From Elmis aenea (lineage: Eukaryota; Arthropoda; Insecta; Coleoptera; Elmidae), in assembly GCA_947652605.1 (NCBI GenBank), contig OX393579.1:20791674-20855673 (forward strand): a DNA stretch of 64,000 nt, in the 5' to 3' direction. Made by a program: the position numbers and the translations under genes. Positions 40,001 to 46,553 of this stretch are shown here, one piece after another. Numbering within the stretch: the stretch's first letter is position 1; every line of letters starts with the position of its first letter. A model generated the notes under the pieces. It made no database searches. It worked only from the letters and a program-made list of their open reading frames with translations, and was not told the origin of the DNA.

Positions 40001-42280
40001 GACAGGTAGCAATTTGCCTAATATCAAACTCTAATACTAATACCGCTTTTATATTAATTTGAATATACAGGATGATCCTTAAAGTTTTTAACTGATGTAC
40101 CAAATAAATTATTTAAAGAGCAGAAAACATATACTTTTGCAGTTGTCCCGTTTTATAATACAATGGGATCCAAATATACGCATTTACATCATTCCTATAA
40201 TTTTCTTTAAATCATTTTTTGCTTTCACTTTAACCAAAACCCAAATTATTTAACACTAGCTTTTGCCACTGCGTGAATTTTGGTCTTGCATAGTATACCC
40301 TTATAATCACCCCTTAACACTTTCGTTGCCGACTTCGGGCGTCTAGAGCGTTCACCGCCTATGAGCAGAGTCGACTAAATTACTAATTTAAACCTACTAT
40401 TGATTTTGAAAAACTATACCTACAACTACTAAATTTCATGTAGATATTCTTTAGCGGTGCTCGAATTACACAGGCAGAGGCAAAAACACATTCTAAATGT
40501 AGGAAAACGATAGGAATCTCAAACGATACCCAAATATACTAACAAAAATTAAAAACAAACAAAATTGCATGAAACACCACCTCTTAAAAGTTTTAATTAC
40601 ACACGAGGGATGCTAAGATTTGATATGGACTTTGTACATTTGTGACTATAAATGAAATGCTACATAATATTTGTGTATGGTGTTTTCAAGGTGGCTTATT
40701 GCTGCTAGCACTTTTGTTTGCATCAACAATGATAAATGTGTTACTAATGGCGTCAAGTGATGCATTGAATACTGTTGTAAAACGCTTTATCATTAAATGT
40801 TTCTGTGCTGAAGTTGAGGAAACTGTCGGTATTTGTACTGTTTTGAAGCACAATTTGGAGAGGAGTGTCTTTCACGTTATTCAGTGAGGCGTAAATCATT
40901 CAATGACAGTCGTGTTTGCGTATAAAACACACCTTATAGTTATACTGCTCGACTTTCAACTGCAGCGTGTTTTGGAATGGCTAGGGTTTATTATTAGTGA
41001 ATTTTCTGACAGATATAAGGACACTAAAAGCAAAATATTAAGGTCAAAAAGTAAAAACTACATTTGAATGCAAAGCAGGCGGATTCGTTACGCTCGTCTT
41101 CATGCAGATCATTGGACCAACCACTCAGTCGCCAAACTGAGTTGGTAGTTCTTATTTTATGCACCTTATACTCCGAATTTGGCACCTTTAAACAGGTATG
41201 GGGAGTCGGTCAGGTGTCAGGAATCGGGAGTTGAGGAATCAATGCTTTTTGGAGGAGTCGGAAAAACTATCGACCCGACTCTTTGATTTAGTTTTTATCA
41301 AATTAAGATCGAACGAAAATGAAAAAACTATATTAAACGAAATTTTTCAAAGAACGGATATGGAAACGACTTTTCCTTTTAATTAAAAATATTCAATGTC
41401 GGTTTTAACCGTTTTCCTTAATATTCTCCAGTGTAGTGCATTAATGGAGTAGACAATCGGTTTAAAAAGTACCGACCGGAAGTCGAGAATTGGAAGTCGT
41501 TTATTTTTTTGCAGACTCCCCATGCCCCAAGCCCTATTTGGTGCATTTATAGAAGAAAGACATTTATTTCCAATGAGGAGGTGATTGAAATAATACAAAA
41601 AAAAGGGTTACCGAAATTTGCAAATTGCGATGGTAAGAAGGAATTCAAAGAAGGAAGATTATACAGGAGCATGATACGTGTTTTCTTGCTGTAGCATTAA
41701 CACATATCGGACCGATCCCGTAAATCTACGTATTTTTGGTTTGTGAATATAGGACCGCTCACGTGGATTTTCGGTACTTATGCCTTTACCTGAGGACCAC
41801 GTAATTATTACCAGTCCTCTTAATACACTGCAAGTAATCACTACCGGTCTAGTACGCGTTAAATTATTGTTTGTTTTAAAAAGTTCATATCATATCTGAA
41901 CACCCCTCGTAATTTTGATACTGATACTGAAATCAAATCATTCACTTTTTGAATATGTTCTCACTACGCTGTAGTGTCTTTCGCCAAGAATTAAAATAAT
42001 TAAAGGCTCCTATACGGGACTCATAATAAAAAATTTGTAATTCTGTTTTTGAAAAAAAAAATCACAGTCACATCAATTGACTCTTTTACGTATCAAGCGA
42101 ATTTATACTTAAAAATTGTTGCCTCTTACCTAAATTATATTTCCAAAAATCCTTCATGGGAAGATTTCCATTTCGTCCTCCCAAGAGATAAACGTGCCCC
42201 CCAACAAGAGTAGCACTATGTTTAGATCTCGCTGACGGCGCCGGACTTTCAACATCACATGGCACAACGGCACTCCACAT
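1..42280 (-). CDS. Kelch-repeat (beta-propeller) protein gene, 3' end off the left edge
   Basis: Five exons on the minus strand join in phase: 42280-42130, 26267-26076, 13922-13800, 13700-13383 and 1083-1 (continuing past the edge). Every junction has GT/AG and phase 1. The product so far is about 620 residues. Residues 1 to about 270 hold five kelch blades, each with the usual signs: HS/HT before a beta strand, a GG doublet (LLGG, VFGG, IYGG, IYGG, VFGG), then W at the blade end. After them comes a long polar region without recognisable domains. Kelch propellers generally act as protein-binding platforms. Which partner is bound here cannot be told. I could not assign the gene to a named kelch subfamily. 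The introns (about 12, 12 and 16 kb) are filled with transposon remnants. The start was chosen for its CAAAATG context and an in-frame stop just upstream. Confidence 0.88.
1396..1581 (+). pseudogene. Coding-like fragment of unknown origin
   Basis: The plus strand is open from upstream of 1396 to TGA at 1579-1581 and reads KIQPRSHPKNILLDGW, then ALLKKQINDPNALVKDLM, then GVRRRLKRRIPADLV. Composition is protein-like, with charged amphipathic stretches. It lacks an ATG and lies in the kelch intron on the opposite strand. No family is recognised. It could be a processed gene fragment or transposon debris. Confidence 0.25.
1984..2317. repeat. Inverted repeat of about 55 bp with spacer
   Basis: TTTTGTCTTCTGATTTCAAT with GATATATGATG and TCTAAAATGACATTTT near 1986-2040 is answered by the complement at about 2262-2317. 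It is likely the inner part of an old element. Confidence 0.6.
2520..2690 (-). repeat. Single arm of a mariner-type element (TATACAGGGTATCCC)
   Basis: GATAAGCGAGATCCCCATGC followed by GGGATACCCTGTATA is the same terminal pattern as the right end at 52.1 kb. A diverged internal piece with AGATAAGCAAGATCCCC is at 17065-17085. The partner arm was not found. Confidence 0.55.
2691..4299. other. Kelch intron, no clear feature
   Basis: This is AT-rich intron sequence. A CCGGGA-containing patch near 3800-3890 (TCTCCCGGGATCC, ATCCCGGAATAT) may be a decayed element. No exon signals were found. Confidence 0.4.
4300..5001. repeat. Dispersed repeat, first copy (uninterrupted)
   Basis: About 0.7 kb bounded by TTTGCTGCAAAAAGGGGTTA and GGAGCTAATCCCTTTTTGCA. 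It carries a single CCCATTAC at 4818-4825, the site occupied in the other copy. It holds an A-rich run near 4367-4378 and no plausible protein. Confidence 0.85.
5081..5281. mobile_element. hAT-type MITE with CAGTGGCGTAGGCAG ends
   Basis: CAGTGGCGTAGGCAG at the left is answered by CTGCCTACGCCACTG at the right. Flanks TATGGAAC and TATGGAGC form an 8-bp duplication with one mismatch. Single ends of the same family occur at 24607, 35753 and 50492. Confidence 0.85.
5921..6698. mobile_element. hAT-like element with duplicated GAGC-rich segments
   Basis: The ends CAGGGGTTTGGAGCGGAGC and GTCTGCTCTAAACCCTCTG are imperfect inverted repeats, with TTTACAAT/CTTACAAT next to them. Two direct copies of about 125 bp (about 5990-6118 and 6372-6496, both ending in TTTGTTCTTAC) surround a GC-rich unrelated block (about 6180-6350). 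Confidence 0.6.
7368..7688 (+). repeat. Dispersed AAAGTTGGTT repeat ending in a mariner-type terminus (copy 1)
   Basis: It starts near TTAAAGTTGGTTATTATAAA, contains TTTTTCCTAATTTTCTCGGA and ends AACTCGAATTTCAAACATCC. The same order is found at 37660-37985. Confidence 0.75.
7690..9510. other. Kelch intron, no gene found
   Basis: Near 7750-8160 there is a somewhat CpG-richer stretch. Near 8585-8790 GCGGAGTTTTCGCGG faces GGAAACTCCGCTCC, hinting at a small inverted element. The 83-codon plus-strand frame there has no ATG start and no motif. Confidence 0.4.
9511..10110 (+). pseudogene. Non-LTR retrotransposon (LINE) 3' fragment
   Basis: The frame from 9511 reads KFEKVDNFNYLGLTIS, then KVRNYKLGVRPAVLYGSKLW, then stops at 9778-9780. 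These are the YLG and LYG-W segments that follow the reverse-transcriptase core in insect LINE-like elements. Past frameshifts, RRRGGRPRAKWM and DLERLGIKN, the usual C-terminal stretch, are still readable to about 10110. The polymerase motifs themselves are absent, so this is a decayed 5'-truncated copy. Confidence 0.75.
10111..12079. other. Kelch intron, nothing recognised
   Basis: This is AT-rich sequence with only short random open frames and no repeat pairs noticed within the window. Confidence 0.4.
12080..12900. repeat. Older repeat with tandem CGCACGGTAAGCAAAA units, host of the nested MITE
   Basis: TTTCTACGACCACTAATATA on the left and GTGATCGTAGAAAAAGTAAG near 12361 are imperfect inverted ends. 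Inside, GCACGGTAAGCAAAA occurs at about 12155 and 12245. Three ATACTAATCAT-like words follow near 12850. Confidence 0.5.
12473..12806. mobile_element. hAT-type MITE, 334 bp, with exact 8-bp duplication
   Basis: It starts TAGGGTTACCAAC and ends GTTGGCAACCCTA, between exact CTCGTGAA copies (12465-12472 and 12807-12814). Internal GTACGCTTTT/GCGTACA words repeat near both ends. It is nested in an older repeat that begins near 12080. Confidence 0.88.
13383..13700 (-). CDS. Kelch gene, fourth coding exon (blades 4 and 5)
   Basis: The exon is 318 bp (106 codons in length), starts after TTCCTTTTAG and ends before GTAAGT. It encodes two blades, recognisable from RHKHSAVLHDDAMWIYGG with SDLWKWDT, and from HSHAASRLPSSMIVFGG with NDLWKFNF. 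The split codon from exon 3 (G plus AA) gives Glu and joins smoothly (HFETESW). Confidence 0.88.
13800..13922 (-). CDS. Kelch gene, third coding exon (blade 3)
   Basis: This 123-bp exon is flanked by TTGTTGCAG and GTGAGT. It encodes RRGHTALVHRGTMLIYGG and ELWAFHF, a textbook kelch blade. It lies only about 100 bp from the next exon, whereas the intron before it is over 12 kb. Confidence 0.87.
15395..16084. mobile_element. Palindromic element, 690 bp, flanked by TAA
   Basis: It opens with CCAGGGAAGGTCACGATACG and closes with the imperfect reverse complement ending CCTCCATTG. TAA is present at both sides (15392-15394 and 16085-16087). The two arms are near mirror images over the whole length, meeting near 15.73 kb. 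A 3-bp TAA target resembles that of PIF/Harbinger elements. The minus-strand frame inside is a by-product. Confidence 0.82.
17251..17700. repeat. Inverted repeat of about 75 bp, 0.45 kb across
   Basis: AAAAACGTCATTTATTTCTT and CAAGAGCAAATTGA at the left recur inverted at the right (TCAATTTGCTCTTG near 17619, AAGAAATAAATGACAAG near 17668). It is probably a MITE. No coding is seen. Confidence 0.7.
18361..18620. repeat. Diverged repeat shared with 44385-44600
   Basis: CGCTATTAAATTCTTTCTAC and AATCATTATATTTATCACA are matched at 44.4-44.6 kb with substitutions. The minus-strand open frame here is not supported as a gene. Confidence 0.45.
19541..19741. mobile_element. hAT-type MITE, 201 bp, with exact 8-bp duplication
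   Basis: TTGTAGGA flanks it on both sides (19533-19540 and 19742-19749). The right end GGTTGCCGACCCCTG is a common hAT terminus, while the left end has diverged. A perfect 22-bp GC palindrome (19550-19571) sits near the left end, unusual in such AT-rich DNA. Confidence 0.82.
20087..20240 (+). pseudogene. hAT transposase C-terminal dimerisation fragment, frameshifted
   Basis: The plus strand reads PTSVEAERTFCSAGA, the hallmark of the hAT C-terminal dimerisation domain. After a one-base shift it reads LSDKTLDTICQLHAHF. It lies in a larger block (about 19950-20690) where ACCGGTAA words recur near both ends, probably the remnant of one hAT element. Confidence 0.78.
20481..20520 (+). repeat. TTAGG/TCAGG-like degenerate pentamer patch
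   Basis: The patch consists of repeated AGGTTAGGTT and GGTCAGG words within about 40 bases. Insect telomeres are usually TTAGG, and some beetles use TCAGG. This is an internal, degenerate copy of such words. Confidence 0.5.
22585..23365 (+). repeat. Two tandem-like copies of a TTTTCCGACGACC element
   Basis: Copy A (22585 to about 22926) and copy B (22987 to about 23363) both open with TTTTCCGACGACCACTATG. Both contain GCAAAGTGCACTTTGC and GGTCGTCGGAAAAGCATAG, and both close with CTAGTTGTACAATATACTAT. TTTTCCGACGACC and GGTCGTCGGAAAA are inverted within each copy. Copy B carries an extra inner palindrome around CACTCGTATGAGTG. Confidence 0.8.
23366..26075. other. Kelch intron with transposon debris
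   Basis: It holds the inverse mariner end at 24190-24283, a single CAGTGGCGTAG end at 24607 and a GC palindrome-like patch (GGCGCGCCGCCTCGGCGCG, about 24872-24890). No exon is evident. Confidence 0.4.
26076..26267 (-). CDS. Kelch gene, second coding exon (blade 2)
   Basis: The minus-strand reading includes GKWQQLKPSG, EHSAVAYKDNIYVFGG and WVYEIKHNSWKKV, which are the end of blade 1, all of blade 2 and the start of blade 3. The donor is AAAAG before GTACTT. Two acceptors six bases apart (exon starting at 26267 or 26261) both keep the frame and differ only by two residues (Val-Thr), so alternative acceptor use is possible. Confidence 0.85.
27424..28650. mobile_element. Non-autonomous foldback element, 1.2 kb, TA-flanked
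   Basis: It starts CCGGGTGTAAATGAA, ends with TTCATTTACACCCGG, and has TA on both sides (27422-27423 and 28651-28652). The two arms (to about 28012, and from about 28127) are near reverse complements over more than 500 bp. It has no transposase. The open frame on the minus strand inside it is a by-product. Its terminal CCGGGTGT is shared with the transposon at 46240. Internally facing TACAGGGTGTTCC words sit in both arms. Confidence 0.88.
28802..28986. repeat. Perfect palindrome, two 92-bp arms around one base
   Basis: Every base from 28802 to 28893 is complementary to its mirror partner from 28895 to 28986; the centre is T at 28894. The arms contain GACGAAACGTCAAGC. Read rightwards the right arm continues open past the palindrome to a TAG near 29022, with SMDDETSSINNSTRHNP readable. 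That resembles the tail of an insect retroelement frame, perhaps Penelope-like, with an inverted partial copy beside it. Confidence 0.85.
29259..29315. repeat. Short palindrome with 25-bp arms
   Basis: GAAAATATTCTGTGTAGGTT plus AAGCG is mirrored, with one mismatch, by CGCTTAACCTATACAGAATA, around the three-base loop GTG (29286-29288). Confidence 0.75.
29811..30310 (+). repeat. Third AAAGTTGGTT copy, interrupted by a CCGCG-containing insert
   Basis: GAATCAACCTAGAAAAAATT at the start and TAAACTCGCATCTCGAACA at the end match the family. Between about 29915 and 30136 lies foreign sequence ending GGTTAAGGACCACTG, a hAT-like terminus. The insert's left border is unclear. Confidence 0.5.
30311..34979. 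other. Kelch intron, mostly featureless
   Basis: A 90-codon minus-strand frame at 32913-33185 ends in a hydrophobic stretch (YVITTLLLLLVFVCYTYF) but starts with TTG and has no recognised motif. A CpG-bearing patch lies near 33310-33380. The rest is AT-rich spacer. Confidence 0.35.
34980..35275 (-). pseudogene. Possible membrane-protein exon remnant, GC-richer island
   Basis: A minus-strand frame reads KVTCYSVIVLLGLCVAYIRR, meets TAA at about 35193-35195, then continues with FMTNFIAAVVCIIGNSGNYV and GVSIITIITFGN to a TGA at 34983. The hydrophobic stretches look like membrane segments. Base composition stands out from the AT-rich surroundings. The plus strand also has a 62-codon frame here. 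I recognise no family, and neither frame is proven. Confidence 0.25.
36913..37385. mobile_element. Deleted copy of the 27.4-kb foldback element
   Basis: The left end TACCGGGTGTAAGCAAAG at 36911 and the following 200 bases match the left arm of the 27.4-kb element. The centre is deleted, and a right arm with AACAAAGTTGGGGTC follows, stopping short of the terminal CACCCGG. Confidence 0.75.
37660..37985 (+). repeat. Dispersed AAAGTTGGTT repeat (copy 2)
   Basis: It has the same module order as the 7.4-kb copy and ends CGAATTTCAATCACCCTGTA. A third, interrupted copy runs from about 29811 to 30310, and an inverted start piece is at 27295-27370. Confidence 0.75.
37990..38341. mobile_element. Half copy of the TAA-flanked palindromic element
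   Basis: This is one arm only, starting near the family's centre (GACTTGCATAGG) and running to the terminal ACGTATCGTGACCCTCCCTT with TAA after it. The other arm is absent, and the cut end abuts a TACAGGGTG-type end at 37985. Confidence 0.8.
38671..39022 (+). repeat. Solo-LTR-like dispersed repeat, copy 1
   Basis: ACATCATAAGTAGAAC begins the match and AGTACTCTTTCCC ends it. Inside, AATAAAGGAGTTTGTTG provides a polyadenylation-type signal, followed by TGTTGTGTTTTATTTG and GAGGGTCCAACCACG. The same layout occurs inverted at 49880-50228. A solo LTR is the best guess; no internal retrovirus-like sequence is present. Confidence 0.5.
39023..42129. other. Kelch first intron, distal part
   Basis: It contains the GGGGAGTCG repeat at 41198 and orphan ends ACACCCTGTATATG (39059) and TATACAGGATGATCC (40068). 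The 81-codon frame at 40642-40887 has no recognisable domain. Confidence 0.35.
41198..41526. repeat. GGGGAGTCG-type repeat, also at 7187-7267
   Basis: ATGGGGAGTCGG at the left and GACTCCCCATGCCCC at the right are inverted ends, and GGAGGAGTCGG lies within. A shorter piece with GGAGGAGTCGGGAGTCG lies at 7187-7267. The type is unknown, perhaps hAT-like. Confidence 0.5.
42130..42280 (-). CDS. Kelch gene, first coding exon (blade 1)
   Basis: It encodes a product beginning MWSAVVPCDV and including SKHSATLVGGHVYLLGG, a clear kelch blade. The ATG at 42280 sits in CAAAATG, a favoured insect start context, and in-frame upstream sequence reaches a TGA at about 42303-42305. The exon ends with one base of a split codon before GTAAGA. 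An AG at 42301-42302 would allow an upstream exon instead, but the sequence before it is purine-rich and makes a poor acceptor. Confidence 0.8.
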
Positions 42281-42949
42281 TTTGTTACCTTCTTTAAAAT
42301 CTCACTTCCTTTTTCCGCGACCTTGAATATTAACACCAGGATAATTATAAGTTAACGTACATCATGATGTGTTGTACAGGTTTATGGAAAATTTATACTG
42401 AAGCCAAAATATTTGTAAAATAGGAGTGTGGTTTAAGATTAGGGTTTAGTAATTGGAGACGATCTGAACGCGGAATGAAGTGTTCAGTGTACACTCTGCA
42501 ATTACATCATCATCTACAGGTGTTCGCGTGTGGATATTTTGTCTTCATTGTTGCCACACAGGTGTTTGAACTCTACCAGAGGAATAAAAATTTAATAAAA
42601 TCCATAAAAGAAACGACTAATAACTGCAAATGAATTATTGTGATGCTGAGACCGCGGTGTGTTTGTAAACAGTGCTTTTTTAAATATGTTTTGCTTATAT
42701 GTTTCACAATAATTTTAAATAATTTTAAAACACTGGGGTTCGGGTTTTAACTTAATTACGTTTATTTATTCTAATAATTCGAGAAAATATGAACAAAAAC
42801 ATTCTTACCGTAGTGATTTTTTATAATCAAACACCATCTAAATAGCGACATGAGCTCTTCCTAACAGAGATTAAAACAATAGAAGTATCAACACTAATGA
42901 CGCTAAAACAACGTGTTCGGCATAACAAATATAATACCCACGTACAAAT

Positions 42950-43135
42950 CACTAGCGCATGCCGCTGTATTCTAACAATTCCTGTGATAAAAAATTAGCG
43001 CGCAACGCGTGCGCAATTTACCATACTCAATTTAGCCCCCGCTTTTATATTGATTTGGGTTTGCATCCCCTTCACGGTTTTCAAACTACCCTTGCGCCAA
43101 CACGGACGCGACGCTCGTTGCCATGGCGACGTCTT
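42950..43135 (-). promoter_or_regulatory. Candidate promoter of the kelch gene: TATA box plus RFX X-box
   Basis: A CpG-containing, GC-richer island sits about 0.7 kb upstream of the kelch start codon. On the minus strand TATAAAAG (43042-43049) is flanked by a G/C stretch. About 70 bp further upstream is GTTGCCATGGCGAC (43117-43130), which fits the RFX X-box pattern RYYNYY-N(1-3)-RRNRAC. A start near 43015 would give a 5' leader of about 730 nt, perhaps spliced. The motifs are seen; the promoter activity is inferred. Confidence 0.45.
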
Positions 43136-43439
43136 TTAGAATTTAAAATACAGTTTCCTGCAAGCTTTGTACGGGTGATAATGGGGTAAAATTCGTATTT
43201 TGTTGCACCTGCGCTTCGACTCGAGTCACGGCTATATTTTACTATGATGTGTAAGACATGAGGGTACGGTGTGTTAAGGATATAACAGAAAACGTTCATA
43301 AATCAAGTCAAAAGAATTTCTCCATATACCCGAGTAAAAATGCGCGTTTTATTGCAATATTTTTGAACAAAAAGTTGCGAATTAATTTAAAACATTTAAG
43401 AAGGATTTTCAACATTAAATGAAGTGCATGCATATGATA

Positions 43440-43565
43440 ATACAGCGGATCCTCGAACTTTAAACAATTTACATTCGAACAACTTAAAACCCGAACAAAT
43501 AATTATTTAAGAAAAATTCGGTTTTGAAACTTAACCACAAACTCGAAAGTCGAACAAAGAATCTG
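43440..43565. repeat. Possible pogo-like MITE fragment
   Basis: TACAGCGGATCCTCGAAC at 43441 resembles pogo/Tigger-type ends. Repeated TCGAAC/CGAACA words follow. The opposite end is not clear. Confidence 0.3.
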
Positions 43566-43736
43566 TCTTTTAAATGTTTTATTTATTTCTTTGGGTTATT
43601 TTTATATTATCATTAATAATACCCATTCAGTATTCAGTAATATTACCTACTCCTATAATTACTGATTATTTTACAATATTTTTATTTATATATCTACTAT
43701 TATAAATAAAAACATTCAACAATTGAAGTTTAACGT

Positions 43737-43830
43737 ACAGGGTGGTCCAAATCGATGGAATTACATGGGTATCTCGCTTAATATTCAAGATAGAGAAACG
43801 GTAAAATTACAAAAAATAAATGTGTAGCGT
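43737..43830 (+). repeat. Orphan mariner-type end, counterpart at 24190-24283
   Basis: TACAGGGTGGTCCAAATCGA with TATCTCGCTTAATATTC and TAGAGAAACGGTAAAATTA is answered in inverse orientation at 24190-24283 (TTAACCGTTTCTCTATCTTG with CGAATTTGGACCACCC). The two are nearly 20 kb apart. Confidence 0.6.
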
Positions 43831-44384
43831 TAATATTGTAAAAACAATATTGACTGAAACATGCTCTATCTGCGTTCTTCTATTCTGTTGTATTTTATTT
43901 TGTGAAAAAAAAACTCATACCCAATGTAATTTCAATTTAGTATCCAACTGGCGTAGCACCAGATAAAATCTTCACGAATTTAATATCCTAGATAAAATTG
44001 CAGTCACTAAAATTTTGTGCGGTCTGGATTAATTCGGGACGAATAACAAGCTTGCCTTTAATTTATATCTGTTTACAAGCAAGGTATTATCGTATTATCT
44101 AGGAGAATTTGTAAGGCAAGTTGAGTCACTCTGAAATAAAAGAGATGATTTACTTACTTCTGATTCCTATAATTTGTTTATTTAAGAAAAAAATATATGG
44201 TTTAATTATATTTTTAAGCAAGGCTGTATTATATCTTATGTTCCTCTGTATTTTAGATATAATAATACAAACACTGAGTTTTATATGGTTTTAATGAATT
44301 AAAAAACAAATAAATTACAAGAACAAGCTTAACAATATCAAAATTTTCGTTTTGAGATATATTAGATTTAGACTATTAATTTTC

Positions 44385-44600
44385 GTTTTCACTATTAATT
44401 TCTTTCTATAAATTTGAGTCGGTAATGTCCAATAAACCGTTTTGTAATTTAATTAACAATCGAAATATTCCTCTGATAGTGCGATTTAAATAGGAACACC
44501 TTTTGTATCTCTACACTGTTTAAAAAAGTTGATGATCATTATATTTATCATAGAATTCGTCAATTGGTTGCTTGAAAATCGTTCACAACGGTGACAACTA
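44385..44600. repeat. Diverged repeat shared with 18361-18620
   Basis: CACTATTAATTTCTTTCTAT and GATCATTATATTTATCATAG parallel the 18.4-kb copy. A 91-codon frame follows at 44591-44866 but lacks an ATG start and any recognisable motif. Confidence 0.45.
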
Positions 44601-45039
44601 GACAAGTTTTAGCTCTTTTTGGTAAGGCTTCACAATTTTTAACTCGATCTGCCAGAGAAGTCGAGAGGAAGTTTTGTTTTTTAGTCATCAGTGTAAAACG
44701 GGACGGATTGTTTCAAGTCAAGTGGAAGGCCTTTTATTTACTCCAAAAAATTGTAGCTTTGGACCCCACCCGTCTAACCCTTTCGAGATTAACGGGACAA
44801 TACTCGTATATCCCAACTAGTTTATATGAATGTTGCTGGAGTATTTACTCCCGAATTTGGGCGTAATTTAAATATTTTAGTATTTTCAGTGCATGCAAAT
44901 AATAATACTATTATTTTTAACCGCGAACCATGGCATAATAAACAGATGCTTAAAAAATAAAGTAGAGAAATGAACTACCACTATATGTTCCAATTGTGGA
45001 GTTGGGCTCTGCAACAAATGCTTTACGCCTTATCAGGTA

Positions 45040-45193
45040 TGGGTCAATCTAAACAGATGAATCTTCCTTAGGTGTAAGCACATTTTGCTGTGGTTACCAT
45101 TGTTGCTATTGAGATTATGATTGTTATTAACAAAGGTAACCAAAGTAAAATTTGTTTACACCTAAGGAAGATTCATCTGTTTAGATTGACCCA
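45040..45193. mobile_element. Small TA-flanked MITE with perfect 40-bp ends
   Basis: TGGGTCAATCTAAACAGATG at the left is matched perfectly by its reverse complement at the right over about 40 bp, and TA flanks both ends (45038-45039, 45194-45195). The length is 154 bp, typical of a Tc1/mariner MITE. Confidence 0.88.
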
Positions 45194-45339
45194 TAGTAAT
45201 AATGTTTTATTTACATTTTGTTATGGTTATGTTTATTTGAATTGAACAATTTTTTTACATTCATTTCTAGTTTTATTTCTAATAACCACCAAAACTGTTC
45301 GGATGTATAGTTTTTAAAAACCTAATGGGACTATATGTA

Positions 45340-45974
45340 CAGGGTAAGGAGAAAGTCCCGAAACGGTTTATTATCTTAGTTATTTGAAACCTTTTTTTAT
45401 TGAAATTTGGCTTGAACATATCGTCGAAAACAAGGAATTTGTTGATCATATTTTCAGTTTTTTGGCATTTCCAGGAAATGATCCGAACTTCAATTTTTAA
45501 ATGGAACATCCTATTTATTTTTACATTTTCGGATGCAGAATAAAACACTTCATTCAGAAACATCTTCATCAAGGGTTTTATTTAAAAATAAATATTTTAA
45601 AATAATTTAGAAGATGCATGAAGCTACTGTCAGTTTGCTGCCAGATTTTATTGATTTTGATAAGTAGTGGGCCACAAACTGACAGTAGTTACATGTATCT
45701 TGATTTTGAGTTGTTTAATTTTTTAAATTATTTTATATATTTATTTTTAAATAAACCTTTGATACTGATGTTTCTAAATGTATTTTTTTATTCTACATCC
45801 AAAAATGTAAAAATATATAGGGTGTTCCATTAACAAAAAATGCTAGACCGGAATTGCAAAAAAACATTATCAACAAATTCTTTGTTTTTGACCATATATT
45901 CAAACCAAATTTCAACAAAAAAGGTTTGAAAATAACTAAGATAAGCAACCGTTCCGGGACTTTCTCCTAACCCT
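45340..45974. mobile_element. Foldback mariner-type element, 0.64 kb
   Basis: Its ends are CAGGGTAAGGAGAAAGTCCC and the reverse complement with one difference (CAGGGTTAGG), next to TA. The whole element folds back, and even its centre (GCTACTGTCAGTTTG near 45620, against CAAACTGACAGTAG near 45675) is palindromic. No protein is encoded. Confidence 0.82.
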
Positions 45975-46553
45975 GTATATCCCATAATCAAAATCAAAAT
46001 TTTCAATTTTTAAAAATTTTTTTAAAATTTTGAACATTAATATCCTTGTACAATACACTTATATTAACTCAAATATTATGTAAATAAGCATATTTAACAT
46101 TTCTTTTGAATTAAAAAAATCGTCTTGAAAGGGTTAAATCCGGCATTGGACCAAAATATATTAAAAAAGTGACTATTGCATCTCAAAAGCTATCCAGGTT
46201 CAATCAACTAACATCATGTGATTAAGGTCTTTATCTATACCGGGTGTTAACCACCAGCCGTGAACATAGGGAATTAACATTGGTTTTAACTTTTTTTCGG
46301 ATTCCTGCTCCCCAATTGAGTTTATATTAATATTAATGGTAACAATAGAAAGATAAATTTATTACGCATAATTTGAGACCATTAATAAGCTTTAAATGTT
46401 TAATATTTAGTTTATAATTAATATTTTAAAATTGGATAATTTTACAAATATAAGTAGCCATGACTGTCAATCTGACATTTGTCTTAATTAATTTTTGTTA
46501 TTATCTGTCAATTTTTAAATCAGCGAGTTATTTCTTAAACGATTTTTATTAAA

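Noticed and set aside
42301..42302. AG as an acceptor for an upstream kelch exon
   Set aside because: Preceded by purines rather than a pyrimidine tract; the downstream CAAAATG start is better, though not proven.
44591..44866. 91-codon plus-strand frame
   Set aside because: No ATG at its start, no motif, and it adjoins a dispersed repeat.
45279..45833. Frames on both strands with similar translated words
   Set aside because: Mirror images from the two arms of a foldback element.
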